This document shows positions 8,873-19,576 of a stretch of 64,000 nt of DNA, piece after piece. Position numbers and translations under genes: made by a program. The first letter of the stretch is position 1. Each line of letters begins with the position of its first letter. The DNA comes from Microvirga solisilvae (lineage in GTDB: Bacteria > Pseudomonadota > Alphaproteobacteria > Rhizobiales > Beijerinckiaceae). Location of the stretch: positions 434,001-498,000 of the forward strand of contig NZ_JAKUCN010000001.1 of assembly GCF_022808595.1 (NCBI RefSeq). Reading direction: 5' to 3'. A model generated the notes under the pieces. That model ran no database searches. It was given only the letters and a program-made list of their open reading frames with translations, and was not told the origin of the DNA.

Positions 8873-9730
8873 TCAAGTCAAATTCTTCTTCAGGAACCCA
8901 ACCGTACGACTCCAGGCTAGATCGGCCGTTTCCTTGTCGTAGCGGGCGGCGTTGGTGTCGTTGTTGAAGGCGTGGTTCGCACCTTCATAGACGTAAATCT
9001 CATACGTCTTGCCGGCCTGCTTGAGCGCGGCCTCGTAGGCCGGGATGCCTGCATTGATGCGCTCGTCGAGGCCGCCGTAATGCAGCATGAGGGCCGCGTT
9101 GATCTTCGGCACGTCCTCAGCCTTCGGCTGGCCGCCGTAATAGGCGACGCCTGCGCTCAGGTTCGGCTCGTTGACGGCGAGGTTGTTCACCGCGCCGCCG
9201 CCCCAGCAGAAGCCCATGGCGCCGACCTTGCCGGTGCCGCCGGGGCGGGCCTTCAGATAGGCCACCGCCGCCTTGCCGTAGGCGATCACGTCCGGCTGCT
9301 TCAATTGGCCGATCATCTCGCGGCCCTTGTCCTCGTCGGCGGGCGTGCCGCCCATGGGCGAGAGGTAATCGAGGCCGAGCGCGATGAAGCCCTCCGTCGC
9401 CATGCGGCGGGTCACGTCCTTGATGTGCGGGTTGAGACCCCGGTTCTCGTGAATGACGATCACGGTCGGGAGCTTTCCGGTCGCATCCTTCGGCCTCACC
9501 AAATAGCCCTTGAGGCCCTGCGCGCCGGGGATGTCGACCATCTCCGCCGTGATGCGCGGGTCGTTCTCCGGCACAGTCTGCGCCTGGGCGTAGTTGTTCT
9601 GCAGGATCGGCAGGATGGCTGCGGCGGCAGCCGAGCTGCCGGCGAGCGCCGCAAGCTTATCGAGGAACGAGCGGCGGCTCATGCCGCCATGGGTGAAGTC
9701 GTCGTAGAGGTCGATGATTTTCTGATCCAT
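8873..9730 (-). CDS. Dienelactone hydrolase family protein with Tat-type signal
   Basis: A 285-residue alpha/beta hydrolase. The catalytic triad is visible as Cys in GFCWGGGAV, Asp in GGLDERI and His in EGANHAFNND, as in carboxymethylenebutenolidase (dienelactone hydrolase). Unlike the cytoplasmic enzyme it carries an N-terminal region with SRRSFL (residues 18-23) followed by an Ala-rich hydrophobic stretch, which suggests twin-arginine export to the periplasm. The natural substrate is unknown. The ATG at 9730 is chosen because GGAGG lies just upstream (GGAGGCCTCC-ATG). It is convergent with the dehydrogenase gene and downstream of the MFS gene. Confidence 0.88.
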   Translation of the reverse strand: MDQKIIDLYDDFTHGGMSRRSFLDKLAALAGSSAAAAAILPILQNNYAQAQTVPENDPRITAEMVDIPGAQGLKGYLVRPKDATGKLPTVIVIHENRGLNPHIKDVTRRMATEGFIALGLDYLSPMGGTPADEDKGREMIGQLKQPDVIAYGKAAVAYLKARPGGTGKVGAMGFCWGGGAVNNLAVNEPNLSAGVAYYGGQPKAEDVPKINAALMLHYGGLDERINAGIPAYEAALKQAGKTYEIYVYEGANHAFNNDTNAARYDKETADLAWSRTVGFLKKNLT

Positions 9731-9769
9731 GGAGGCCTCCTGGTCCTGAGAGCCCATGGTAATGCAATC

Positions 9770-11227
9770 CTATCGGCGTTCTACCTCTTCACTGAGATTT
9801 GTAGTGCCGTCGCCCATGCCCGTGGCCGGAGGCTTCTCCTCGACCGCGCGGTGGCCCGACATTTCGGCGCCTGCAGTCGGATGGAGCTTCATGAAGGCGA
9901 AGCCCGCCAGGGCGGAGACCACGGCGACCGCCCAGAAGGCGGGGCCAAAATCTTCCGCCGCGATGGCCGTTCGTCCATGCCAGTGGGCTGCGGCCTCAAC
10001 CATATAGGCTCCGAAGGCCACGCCCATGCTGAGCGCCACCTGCTGCGCCGCGCTCGACAGGCTTGTGGCGTAGCTCATGTCACGCTTCGAGATTTCCGCA
10101 TAGGCGATGGCGTTGAGGCTCGTGAACTGGAGCGACCGGAAGCAACCGCCCACCAGCAGGACCAGCATGATCAGCCAATGCGGCGTCGAGGGCGTGAAGA
10201 ACCCGTTGGCCGCGATGAAGACTGCGCCGATGAAGGCGTTAATGATGAGCACCCGGCGGAAGCCGAACCTTTCCAGGATGCGCTTAGCCATGGTCTTCAT
10301 GAACAGCGCGCCCACCGCCGCGATGAAGGTGAGGGAGCCGGAGGCCACGGGGCTCAGGCCGAAACCGATCTGCAGCATGAGCGGCAGCAGGAACGGGATC
10401 GCACCGACGCCGACTCGGAAGAGCGAACCGCCCAGAACGCTGGTGCGGAAGGTCGGCACCTTCAGCAGGTTCAGTTGCAGAACCGGGTGGGGCGTCCGCT
10501 TAGCATGCCAGACATAGGCCACGACGCACAGTGTGCCGATGACGACGCAGGCGAGCGAAACCTCTTCCGGAACGAGATGGCGGCCACCCGAAGCGAGACC
10601 CAGCATCAGAAGCGCGAGGCCGATGCCGGAAAGCAGGAAGCCGGCGATATCGAGGGGCGGTGTGTCCTCCTCGCGGATATTGGGAATGTAGATCGTCGCC
10701 AGAATAATCCCGAGAATGCCGATCGGGATGTTGATGAAGAAGATCCAGCGCCAATGGAAATAGGTGGTGATGAAGCCGCCCAGTGGTGGACCGACAACGG
10801 GGCCAATGAGGGCAGGGATGGTGAGCGTGGCGAGCGCCTGCACCACCTCGTTGCGGGACACGCTGCGTAGCAGTACGAGCCGCCCGACCGGCACCATCAT
10901 GGCGCCGCCCATGCCCTGCACGAAGCGGGCGATCACGAAGCCTTCCAGCGAGTTCGCCGCCGCGCAGGCGAGGGACCCCGCCATGAACACGCCGATGGCG
11001 GCGGTGAAGATGGTGCGCGAGCCATACTTGTCCGCGACCCAGCCCGAGATCGGGATGAAGATGGCGAGGCTGATGAGGTAGGAGGTCAATGCCAGCTTGA
11101 GCGCGATGGCATCGGCCCCGAGATCCTGCGCGATCATGGGAAGCGAGGTCGAAATGACCGTCGAATCCATGTTCTCCATGAAAAGGGCAGTGGCGATGAT
11201 CAGGGGGAGAAGGCGAGCCTGGCGCAT
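9770..11227 (-). CDS. MFS transporter, DHA2 (EmrB/QacA-type) drug:H+ antiporter
   Basis: A 485-residue membrane protein with about 14 hydrophobic segments. The segment MENMDSTVISTSLPMI in helix 1 and the R-F-x-Q-G-x-G-G-A motif (ARFVQGMGGAMM) are typical of the 14-helix DHA2 group, exporters of hydrophobic drugs and dyes. No membrane-fusion (EmrA-like) partner or regulator is adjacent. The small gap to the hydrolase gene (39 bases) would allow co-transcription. Substrate unknown. Confidence 0.88.
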   Translation of the reverse strand: MRQARLLPLIIATALFMENMDSTVISTSLPMIAQDLGADAIALKLALTSYLISLAIFIPISGWVADKYGSRTIFTAAIGVFMAGSLACAAANSLEGFVIARFVQGMGGAMMVPVGRLVLLRSVSRNEVVQALATLTIPALIGPVVGPPLGGFITTYFHWRWIFFINIPIGILGIILATIYIPNIREEDTPPLDIAGFLLSGIGLALLMLGLASGGRHLVPEEVSLACVVIGTLCVVAYVWHAKRTPHPVLQLNLLKVPTFRTSVLGGSLFRVGVGAIPFLLPLMLQIGFGLSPVASGSLTFIAAVGALFMKTMAKRILERFGFRRVLIINAFIGAVFIAANGFFTPSTPHWLIMLVLLVGGCFRSLQFTSLNAIAYAEISKRDMSYATSLSSAAQQVALSMGVAFGAYMVEAAAHWHGRTAIAAEDFGPAFWAVAVVSALAGFAFMKLHPTAGAEMSGHRAVEEKPPATGMGDGTTNLSEEVERR

Positions 11228-11298
11228 GACCTGCCGGACTTAGCGCTCTTAAGCTCGAATGCCTAGCCTGAATGTCGCTAATCTTATTTTTCGGTGCG

Positions 11299-12195
11299 TT
11301 AGCGAGGCGTCTTCTCGTAGAGGATCTCAAGATCCTCCTTCGCATCGGCGATGCGAGAGGCATTGCCGCTTTTCTCCGCCAATTCTAAGCGACGCTTCAT
11401 GAAGGCTTCCGCTTCCTTGAAGCGACCTTCCTCCGATGAAAGAACGCCAAGCTGGAAAAGCGCCGTGTCGACTTTGTCCATGGCTTTGCGCTTCATGGCG
11501 ATGTCGAGCAGGCGCTCGAGAAACCCACGTGCAGCGCTCATCTCGTTCAGGGCATGGGCATTCTGAGCGAGGTTGGTGAGCACCGTGTAAAGTTTCGAGC
11601 TATCGGGGCCGAAGAGCTTTTCTCCGCCTGCGAGAACCTGCTTGTTCAAGGCGAGAGCCTCGGAATAGCTGCGGGCTTCATGCAGGCAGTATGCGAGCCG
11701 TTCACGCAATCCGAGCCGCTGATCCTCCGAATATTCCGATGCGGCATCGAACAGGGGCATGGCCTTCTTATAAAACTCGATTGCCATCCTCCAATCGCCG
11801 ACCGCCTCCGCTTGAAGGGCAATGTTGTAGGTCAGCCTCGTGCGCTCCTGGTCCGACAGGAAGGGGCGGGCCGCATCGATCCGCAATGCCTCCACGCTTG
11901 GAGGGAGGGATTCGGCTGCTCTCTCAGCCCGATAGAGGACGAAACCCCGCAGGAAGTTGAGTTCGCCCTGCGCTTCCTGATCGCCTGACGATACCTTCTT
12001 TTCCAAGGTATTGAGTTCGGCCAAGGTCTCCCTGATGCTGAAGAACTGATCGGGATCCATGACTTTTCGATGGATTTGCTTCAGGCGTTCCAAGGGAGTT
12101 GCCGCTTCAATGGCAATCGCCGGGTTGGCGAGGTTTATGAGCGGCAGCAACACCGTCAGTAACTGCCGTATTACTTTCCCGATCCAGTTTTTCAT
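11299..12195 (-). CDS. Secreted TPR-repeat protein of unknown function
   Basis: A 298-residue protein with an N-terminal hydrophobic segment (about residues 8-28) that looks like a signal peptide or anchor, followed by all-helical sequence with TPR-like repeats from about residue 90 to the C-terminus (alternating A/G/Y positions, for example NIALQAEAVGDWRMAIEFYK). TPR arrays usually mediate protein-protein contacts; I cannot name a partner. The ATG at 12195 (MKNWIGKV) is preferred over an in-frame GTG at 12207. It is divergent from guaB and looks like a lineage-specific gene. Confidence 0.7.
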   Translation of the reverse strand: MKNWIGKVIRQLLTVLLPLINLANPAIAIEAATPLERLKQIHRKVMDPDQFFSIRETLAELNTLEKKVSSGDQEAQGELNFLRGFVLYRAERAAESLPPSVEALRIDAARPFLSDQERTRLTYNIALQAEAVGDWRMAIEFYKKAMPLFDAASEYSEDQRLGLRERLAYCLHEARSYSEALALNKQVLAGGEKLFGPDSSKLYTVLTNLAQNAHALNEMSAARGFLERLLDIAMKRKAMDKVDTALFQLGVLSSEEGRFKEAEAFMKRRLELAEKSGNASRIADAKEDLEILYEKTPR

Positions 12196-12197
12196 AA

Positions 12198-13913
<1,716 letters not shown>

Positions 13914-13934
13914 GGTTCACACGAGTTCTAGCCC

Positions 13935-14366
13935 ATGAGCATCACCGCCGTTCTCCTGCCCGTCTATGTCCTGATCGGGCTCACCTTCGTTCTGCTTTTC
14001 CTGATGGGGAGCACGCGGATTGCGTCTCTCAAGTCCGGAGAGGTGAGAATGGGGGACATCGCTCTGGGCGAGCGCAACTGGCCGAAGCGCGCGCTGCAGT
14101 TCCAGAACGCGTTTCATAATCAGTTCGAAGTGCCGGTGCTCTTCTATGTGCTGGTGGTTCTGGCGCTCATCACCCGCAAGGCCGATATGCTCTTCGTGGT
14201 GATGTCCTGGATGTTCGTAACGAGCCGTCTGGTTCATGCTGCCATTCACATCACCTCGAACAGGGTGATGTGGCGCTTCCAGGCCTTCTTGCTCGGCGTG
14301 CTGATCCTCATCGTCATGTGGATCATCTTCGCCATCCGTGTCGCCGGCGCGGAGGCTGGCCTTTAA
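13935..14366 (+). CDS. MAPEG family membrane protein
   Basis: A 143-residue protein with four predicted membrane helices and the MAPEG-like core FQNAFHNQFEVPVLFYVL (about residues 57-74). MAPEG members include microsomal glutathione transferases. Many short bacterial ones have no proven activity. It follows guaB by 21 bases on the same strand and ends in a terminator at 14369-14402, so it could be the second gene of a guaB transcript. Confidence 0.82.
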   Translation: MSITAVLLPVYVLIGLTFVLLFLMGSTRIASLKSGEVRMGDIALGERNWPKRALQFQNAFHNQFEVPVLFYVLVVLALITRKADMLFVVMSWMFVTSRLVHAAIHITSNRVMWRFQAFLLGVLILIVMWIIFAIRVAGAEAGL

Positions 14367-14368
14367 AG

Positions 14369-14402
14369 GCGGGACGGGCGCTCTCGCCCATCCCGCTCTT
14401 TT
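14369..14402 (+). terminator. Terminator after the MAPEG gene
   Basis: GCGGGACGGGCG and CGCCCATCCCGC pair with one mismatch around CTCT, and are followed by TCTTTT. It lies between convergent genes and abuts the stop of the small lipoprotein gene. Confidence 0.75.
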
Positions 14403-14405
14403 CGA

Positions 14406-14549
14406 TTAGTACTTCTTGCCGCTTTCGAGCTGGGTCTTGGCATCCGTCATCTTGCGCGGGGGCGGGGTGAAGTCGGCAGCCGGAGTCGTGGCGCAGGCAG
14501 CAATCGCGAGAGTGAGGCCGAGGGCCACGAGGCGGGAGAGGATCGACAT
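14406..14549 (-). CDS. Small lipoprotein, 47 residues
   Basis: A short reading frame encodes MSILSRLVALGLTLAIAAC followed by ATTPAADF and a polar tail ending in SGKKY. Residues 1-19 form a lipoprotein signal with lipobox IAAC and Cys19, so the mature peptide would be only 29 residues and acylated at Cys19. GGAG lies upstream of the ATG. Residue +2 (Ala) does not match an inner-membrane retention signal, suggesting outer-membrane sorting. Similar tiny entericidin-like or unnamed lipoproteins are common in Rhizobiales. No function is proposed. It is divergent from the RsmB-type gene and too short for many gene finders. Confidence 0.75.
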   Translation of the reverse strand: MSILSRLVALGLTLAIAACATTPAADFTPPPRKMTDAKTQLESGKKY

Positions 14550-14670
14550 TGTTCTAGGCTCCAAGAGAGAATCGTGCTGAGCGCACGCCCTCTTGAATCC
14601 ACGTCTGAACGCGTCGGAAAATAGGAAACAATGTGTCGCTTCTGCGGCCTAGGTTAAGTGTGCTTTTTCG

Positions 14671-15966
14671 ATGACACCTGCTGCCCGCATCTCCGCCGCC
14701 ATCGAGGTCCTTGGAGACATCGACGCCCGCCGCCGTCCGGCGGCTGAGGCCCTCAAGGATTGGGGCCTCTCGCACCGTTTCGCCGGGTCGAAGGATAGGG
14801 CGGCCATCGCGAGCCTTGTTTATGATGCGCTGCGCCGCAAGGCTTCCGCCGCCTGGGTCATGGGAGAAGGCACGCCCCGGGCCATCCTGCTCGGCATGCT
14901 GCATCTCCAGCGGGGCATGACGGTGGACGCTGTCGCGGCTCTTTGCTCGGGCGAGCGTTTCGCGCCGGAGCCCTTGTCCACCGCCGAGCGCGGGAAGCTG
15001 GAAGCGGCAAATCTTGAAGGTGCTCCGGCTCATGTGGCGGGCGATTTTCCGGAATGGATCGAGCCCTCGCTTCAGCACCTTTTCGGCGATGACCTTGTGT
15101 CCGAAATGCAGGCGCTGACCACGCGAGCGCCTTTGGACCTGCGCGTGAATACCTTGAAGGTCTCGTCCCGCGAGGAGGCGCACGATGCCCTGCCGCATCT
15201 GAGTGCCGTCGAAACGCCTCTATCACCCTTGGGCCTGCGCATCGCGCCGAGCGAGGATGGACGCGGACCGGCGGTTCAATCGGAGCCCGAATTCATCAAG
15301 GGCTGGATCGAGATCCAGGACGAAGGTTCACAACTGGCCGCACTTCTCTCCGCCGTGAAGCCCGGCGAGCAGGTGGTCGATCTCTGCGCGGGAGGCGGCG
15401 GCAAGACGTTGGCGCTCGCGGCCATGATGGAGAACCACGGACAGATTTACGCCACCGACGGCGATGCGCGCCGGCTTGCCCCCATCCACGACCGCCTGAC
15501 CCGCGCGGGCGTGCGCAACGTGCAGGTTCGAACGCCGCGCGGCGGAGCCGATGCCGTCACCGATCTCGACGGCAGGATAGATTGCGTGCTGGTCGATGCG
15601 CCCTGCACGGGCGTCGGCACGTGGCGGCGCAATCCGGACGCGAAATGGCGTCTGCGCCCCGGCAGCCTGGAGGTGCGCCGCAAGGAGCAGGCGATCGTTC
15701 TCGACCGCGCCGCCGCCTTGGTGAAGCCGGGTGGGCGGATCGTCTACATCACCTGCTCGATCCTGCCGGAGGAGAACGACGAGGCAATTGCGGGCCTATT
15801 GGAACGGCATGAAGACTTTACGATCCTTCCTCAGGAACAGGTGCTCGCACAAGCCGGTCTCACCAGCCTCAAGAGCCTTACCCGCAAGACGGTTCATGGT
15901 CTCCAGATGACGCCTCGCAAAACAGGCACGGATGGCTTCTTTGTAACAATCCTCCAGAGAGGCTAA
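14671..15966 (+). CDS. RsmB/NOP-family 16S rRNA (cytosine-C5) methyltransferase
   Basis: A 431-residue protein with an N-terminal NusB-like helical domain (residues 1-135; AIASLVYDALRRKASAAWVM) and a C-terminal SAM-dependent m5C methyltransferase. Motif I is DLCAGGGGKTLALAA. Motif IV is DAPCTGVGTWRRNPD, with the PC that releases the product, and motif VI is YITCSILPEENDEAI, with the catalytic TC. The layout fits RsmB (Sun/Fmu), which modifies C967 of 16S rRNA in E. coli. Another RsmB/F paralogue cannot be excluded, so no symbol is given. Confidence 0.9.
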   Translation: MTPAARISAAIEVLGDIDARRRPAAEALKDWGLSHRFAGSKDRAAIASLVYDALRRKASAAWVMGEGTPRAILLGMLHLQRGMTVDAVAALCSGERFAPEPLSTAERGKLEAANLEGAPAHVAGDFPEWIEPSLQHLFGDDLVSEMQALTTRAPLDLRVNTLKVSSREEAHDALPHLSAVETPLSPLGLRIAPSEDGRGPAVQSEPEFIKGWIEIQDEGSQLAALLSAVKPGEQVVDLCAGGGGKTLALAAMMENHGQIYATDGDARRLAPIHDRLTRAGVRNVQVRTPRGGADAVTDLDGRIDCVLVDAPCTGVGTWRRNPDAKWRLRPGSLEVRRKEQAIVLDRAAALVKPGGRIVYITCSILPEENDEAIAGLLERHEDFTILPQEQVLAQAGLTSLKSLTRKTVHGLQMTPRKTGTDGFFVTILQRG

Positions 15967-15993
15967 GCTCTCTCGCGTGGAGGAAAACCGCTC

Positions 15994-16308
15994 ATGGTGA
16001 CATGTCACGTCCGATACGTTCTCGATCCCTATAAGATCGCCGATTTTGAGGAATATGCCTCGATCTGGGTCGAACTGGTTCGAAAGATGGGCGGTACTCA
16101 CCACGGCTATTTCCTGCCGGGAGAGGGCGCCAACAATATCGCCATCTGTCTTTTCAGCTTTCCGAGCCTGGCGGATTACGAACGATATCGGCGCGATGTG
16201 ATGGTCGAGCCGGACTACAAGCGAGCCGACGAGATCGCGCAAAGAAGCCGCTGCATTCAGAGCTATGACCGGACCTTCATGAGGCCGTTGGAACTTTTGA
16301 GCGGCTGA
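15994..16308 (+). CDS. NIPSNAP family protein
   Basis: A 104-residue protein with the ferredoxin-like alpha/beta barrel sequence of NIPSNAP domains (RYVLDPYKIADFEEYASIW; GGTHHGYFLPG). These small dimeric proteins resemble ABM/EthD monooxygenases, but most have no assigned reaction. GGAGGA lies 10 bases ahead of the ATG. It follows the methyltransferase gene by 27 bases and may share its transcript. It is convergent with the next gene, with 6 bases between the stops. Confidence 0.82.
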   Translation: MVTCHVRYVLDPYKIADFEEYASIWVELVRKMGGTHHGYFLPGEGANNIAICLFSFPSLADYERYRRDVMVEPDYKRADEIAQRSRCIQSYDRTFMRPLELLSG

Positions 16309-16314
16309 AGCATC

Positions 16315-16698
16315 CTAAAAGCCTGGGCCTGGTGGAGTTGGTGCTGCCCCTTGCGAGTTGGTGGCTGATATCTGCAATTCCGTGACGGCATCCAGGGCTT
16401 TGATCGAGGCTGGGTGCTGGGCATAAACTTTGCGCAGGAACGCCTCATCCTCCTCCAGGTCATCGCATCTAAGATGTCGAACAGCCCTTTTGGCCCCTAC
16501 GGTTTTCAGCTTTGCCGGGGATTGCATGCTTTCCCAATGAGAGCATCCGAGCTTGCGAGTGACGTATTCGCGGACCTGGGGCAGGGCCCCCTGACTGAGA
16601 GCCTCGACCTTTTCCAGAGATAGTCCTTGTGCCATGCAAGCGCTTGGAAACAAGAGCGCTAGGGTTGAGAAAAGCGTTATAAACTCGTAACGCAGCAT
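16315..16698 (-). CDS. Secreted hypothetical protein
   Basis: A 127-residue protein with a signal peptide (MLRYEFITLFSTLALLFPS then ACMAQG, probable cleavage after Ala). The mature part has two cysteines (LGCSHWES and LRCDDLEEDE), which could form a disulfide, and a Pro/Gly-rich tail. I do not recognise the family. The ATG at 16698 is preferred, since the in-frame start at 16719 would add seven polar residues before the signal peptide. Confidence 0.65.
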   Translation of the reverse strand: MLRYEFITLFSTLALLFPSACMAQGLSLEKVEALSQGALPQVREYVTRKLGCSHWESMQSPAKLKTVGAKRAVRHLRCDDLEEDEAFLRKVYAQHPASIKALDAVTELQISATNSQGAAPTPPGPGF

Positions 16699-16800
16699 GA
16701 TCGCTCCATCAAAGTGCATGACACCTCAGCAGGATTAAAGGTAAAGCACCTGATGATGCCCCCAGCCCGAGACGTGTCCTCTCACATGTGATGATATAAA

Positions 16801-18357
16801 ATGGCTCAGATGCACGACAAGATACTCATTGTGGACTTCGGCTCTCAGGTAACCCAACTCATAGCTCGGCGGGTGCGTGAAGAGGGTGTCTATTCGGAGG
16901 TAGTCCCTTTTCAAAAGGCCGCCGAGGCCATCCGGACCATGAAGCCGAAGGGCGTCATTCTCTCAGGCGGGCCTGAATCCGTGACGGCGGATTCCTCGCC
17001 CCGCGCGCCCCAGGAACTGTTCGATACGGGCCTCCCGGTCTTCGGCATCTGCTATGGCCAGCAGACCATGGCGGCGCAGCTCGGAGGACAGGTCGAGGGC
17101 GGACATCATTCGGAATTCGGCCGCGCCGAGATCGAGATCTTCTCGGAAAGCCCGCTCTTCCAGGGCGTGTGGCATGTGGGCAAGAAATATCCCGTGTGGA
17201 TGAGCCACGGCGACCGCGTGACCAAGCTGCCGGAAGGCTTCGAAGTGCTCGCCGCTTCCGAGAACGCGCCCTTCGCGGTCGTCGCCGACGAGAAGCACAA
17301 ATTCTACGGTGTCCAGTTCCATCCGGAGGTAGTGCATACGCCCCAGGGAGCGCAGCTCATCCGCAATTTCGTGCGTGATATCGCTGGCTGCAAAGGCGAC
17401 TGGACCATGAAGGCCTTCCGTGAGGAAGCCATCGAGCGCATTCGCGCCCAGGTCGGCAAGGGCAAGGTGATCTGCGGCCTCTCCGGCGGCGTCGACTCCG
17501 CTGTGGCCGCTGTCCTCATCCACGAAGCCATCGGCGATCAGCTCACCTGCGTGTTCGTCGATCACGGCCTGCTGCGTGCTTCCGAAGCCGAGCAGGTGGT
17601 GAGCCTGTTCCGCGATCACTACAACATCCCGCTCGTTCACGTTCAGGCGCAGGATCTCTTCATCGGCTCGCTCGAAGGCGTGTCCGATCCGGAAGTGAAG
17701 CGCAAGACCATCGGCAAGCTCTTCATCGACGTCTTCGACGAGGAAGCAAAGAAGATCGGCGGCGCGGACTTCCTGGCGCAAGGCACGCTCTATCCCGATG
17801 TGATCGAGAGCGTGTCCTTCACCGGCGGCCCATCAGTCACCATCAAGAGCCACCACAATGTGGGCGGCCTGCCCGAGCGCATGAAGATGAAGCTCGTGGA
17901 GCCGCTGCGCGAACTGTTCAAGGACGAAGTGCGCGTGCTCGGTCGCGAACTCGGCCTGCCGGAAGCCTTCGTAGGCCGTCATCCGTTCCCCGGTCCAGGC
18001 CTCGCCATTCGTGTTCCCGGCACGATCACCCGCGAGAAGCTCGACATCCTGCGCAAGGCTGATGCGATCTATCTCGAAGAGATCCGCAATGCCGGCCTCT
18101 ACGATGAAATCTGGCAGGCCTTCGCTGTGCTGCTTCCCGTGAAGACCGTGGGCGTCATGGGCGACGGGCGCACCTACGACCATGTCTGTGCGCTGCGCGC
18201 CGTGACCTCGGTCGATGGCATGACGGCGGATTTCTATCCCTTCGACATGAATTTCCTCGGCCGCGTCGCCACCCGCATCATCAACGAGGTGAAGGGCATC
18301 AACCGCGTGACCTACGACATCACCTCGAAGCCGCCCGGCACCATCGAGTGGGAATAA
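16801..18357 (+). CDS. guaA: GMP synthase (glutamine-hydrolysing)
   Basis: A 518-residue enzyme that aminates XMP to GMP. An N-terminal class I glutamine amidotransferase has Cys84 in GICYGQQTM and the His-Glu pair in [10 protein letters not shown]. An ATP-pyrophosphatase domain follows, with the PP-loop [11 protein letters not shown]. The C-terminal dimerisation domain ends in the family signature [10 protein letters not shown]. The length is standard. An arsC-like gene follows after 3 bases. Confidence 0.98.
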   Translation: MAQMHDKILIVDFGSQVTQLIARRVREEGVYSEVVPFQKAAEAIRTMKPKGVILSGGPESVTADSSPRAPQELFDTGLPVFGICYGQQTMAAQLGGQVEGGHHSEFGRAEIEIFSESPLFQGVWHVGKKYPVWMSHGDRVTKLPEGFEVLAASENAPFAVVADEKHKFYGVQFHPEVVHTPQGAQLIRNFVRDIAGCKGDWTMKAFREEAIERIRAQVGKGKVICGLSGGVDSAVAAVLIHEAIGDQLTCVFVDHGLLRASEAEQVVSLFRDHYNIPLVHVQAQDLFIGSLEGVSDPEVKRKTIGKLFIDVFDEEAKKIGGADFLAQGTLYPDVIESVSFTGGPSVTIKSHHNVGGLPERMKMKLVEPLRELFKDEVRVLGRELGLPEAFVGRHPFPGPGLAIRVPGTITREKLDILRKADAIYLEEIRNAGLYDEIWQAFAVLLPVKTVGVMGDGRTYDHVCALRAVTSVDGMTADFYPFDMNFLGRVATRIINEVKGINRVTYDITSKPPGTIEWE

Positions 18358-18360
18358 TCG

Positions 18361-18708
18361 ATGGCCGCGACGCTCTACGGCATCAAGAACTGCGACACGA
18401 TGAAAAAGGCGCGCGCTTGGCTCGATGCCAAGGGCGTGTCTTACGCCTTCCATGATTACAAGGCCGAAGGCATCGACCGCGCTCGGTTGGAAGGTTGGGT
18501 GCGCAACGCGGGTTGGGAGACGCTTCTCAACCGTGCCGGCACGACGTTTCGCAAGCTGCCGGATGCGGAGAAGGCGGGCATCGATGAGCGCAAGGCCATC
18601 GCGCTGATGCTCGATCAGCCTTCCATGATCAAGCGGCCCGTGCTCGATCTGGGCAATCGCCTCGTCGTCGGTTTTAAGCCCGAGCAATACGAGACAGTGT
18701 TTCGCTGA
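18361..18708 (+). CDS. ArsC/Spx-like reductase family protein (YffB type)
   Basis: A 115-residue thioredoxin-fold protein with NCDTMKKAR (single catalytic-type Cys, residue 10) and RPVLDLGNRLVVGF near the C-terminus, typical of the YffB branch of the ArsC family. These are annotated as arsenate-reductase-like, but for YffB a glutathione-dependent thiol role is suspected rather than arsenate reduction. No ars genes are nearby. It is three bases after guaA, so almost certainly co-transcribed. Confidence 0.85.
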   Translation: MAATLYGIKNCDTMKKARAWLDAKGVSYAFHDYKAEGIDRARLEGWVRNAGWETLLNRAGTTFRKLPDAEKAGIDERKAIALMLDQPSMIKRPVLDLGNRLVVGFKPEQYETVFR

Positions 18709-18767
18709 TCGGGTATCCTCCGCCGTCACGCCGCTAGGCGCACATGGTCTATGACGGAGGAATAATC

Positions 18768-19505
18768 ATGGTTCGGACGCGTAAGGCTGCTGCCCTCGCG
18801 GCTCTTAGCATGCTTTGGGCAGGCCCATCCTTCGCGGAAGGGACGCTTTGCCTGTCATACGGCTATGAAGATCCGGGCCGCACCGTCAACGGTCCCATCG
18901 TCCTCGGCAGGATCAACACCGTCTCTCCCAAGGTTCATTTCCTCAAGAATCCGCTCGTCGACCGCAGCTGCCCGAACATGAGTTCTGCCTGCCAGGAGAA
19001 GGCTTATCTCGTTCCGGGGGACGAAGTCGTCGTCATCGGCACGAAGGGCGATTACATCTGCGCGAGCTATGCCAGCAAACAAGGCCGCGTCACCAAGAAC
19101 TGGCTGCCGAGCGCCAACGTCTCCATCGTGCAGGACCCGCCGCCTGTCGAGACGAAGGACTGGGTTGGACAATGGCAAAGCGGCCCGGAGCAGAGCATCG
19201 AGATCACGCAAGCCGACAAGGTCGGTACTCTTTCCATCAAAGGCGATGCGAGTTGGGGCGCTGGTGATCCCGAGCGCGTCAAACGCGGCGCGGTCAATGT
19301 CGGATCGCTGGAAGGCGAGATGAAGCCGGAAGACGCAATGCTCTCATTCGGAATTGGCGAGAACGGAACGCTGCCTTTCGATCAGGCGGATGAGGCGGAT
19401 TGCAAGGTGCGGATGCAGCGCCTTGGGCCTTATCTTCTGGTCAAGGACAACAAGTATTGCGGCGGAAACAACGTGTCGTTCACGGGTGTCTACAGACGCC
19501 CTTAG
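18768..19505 (+). CDS. Secreted hypothetical protein with SH3-like N-terminal half
   Basis: A 245-residue protein. A signal peptide (MVRTRKAAALAALSMLWAG then PSFAEG) is followed by a Cys-containing region (CLSYGY, CPNMSSAC, CASYAS). In that region, YLVPGDEVVVIG and YASKQGRVTKNWLPSANV resemble a bacterial SH3-like fold as found in cell-wall or host-facing proteins. A beta-rich C-terminal half (DWVGQWQSGPEQSIEI onwards) contains CGGNNVSFTGVYRR. The ATG at 18768 is supported by GGAGGA at 18756-18761. The family was not identified with confidence. Confidence 0.7.
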   Translation: MVRTRKAAALAALSMLWAGPSFAEGTLCLSYGYEDPGRTVNGPIVLGRINTVSPKVHFLKNPLVDRSCPNMSSACQEKAYLVPGDEVVVIGTKGDYICASYASKQGRVTKNWLPSANVSIVQDPPPVETKDWVGQWQSGPEQSIEITQADKVGTLSIKGDASWGAGDPERVKRGAVNVGSLEGEMKPEDAMLSFGIGENGTLPFDQADEADCKVRMQRLGPYLLVKDNKYCGGNNVSFTGVYRRP

Positions 19506-19528
19506 CCTGAAGCGATGAGAGTAAAAGA

Positions 19529-19554
19529 AAAGGCGGGCCGCAAAGCCCGCCTTT
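19529..19554. terminator. Bidirectional terminator between convergent genes
   Basis: AAAGGCGGGC-CGCAAA-GCCCGCCTTT has a perfect 10-bp stem whose flanks are A-rich on the left and T-containing on the right. It can therefore serve both the rightward hypothetical gene and the leftward TRAP permease gene. Confidence 0.85.
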
Positions 19555-19576
19555 GTCGTTTGAGGTGTAATCCGCC

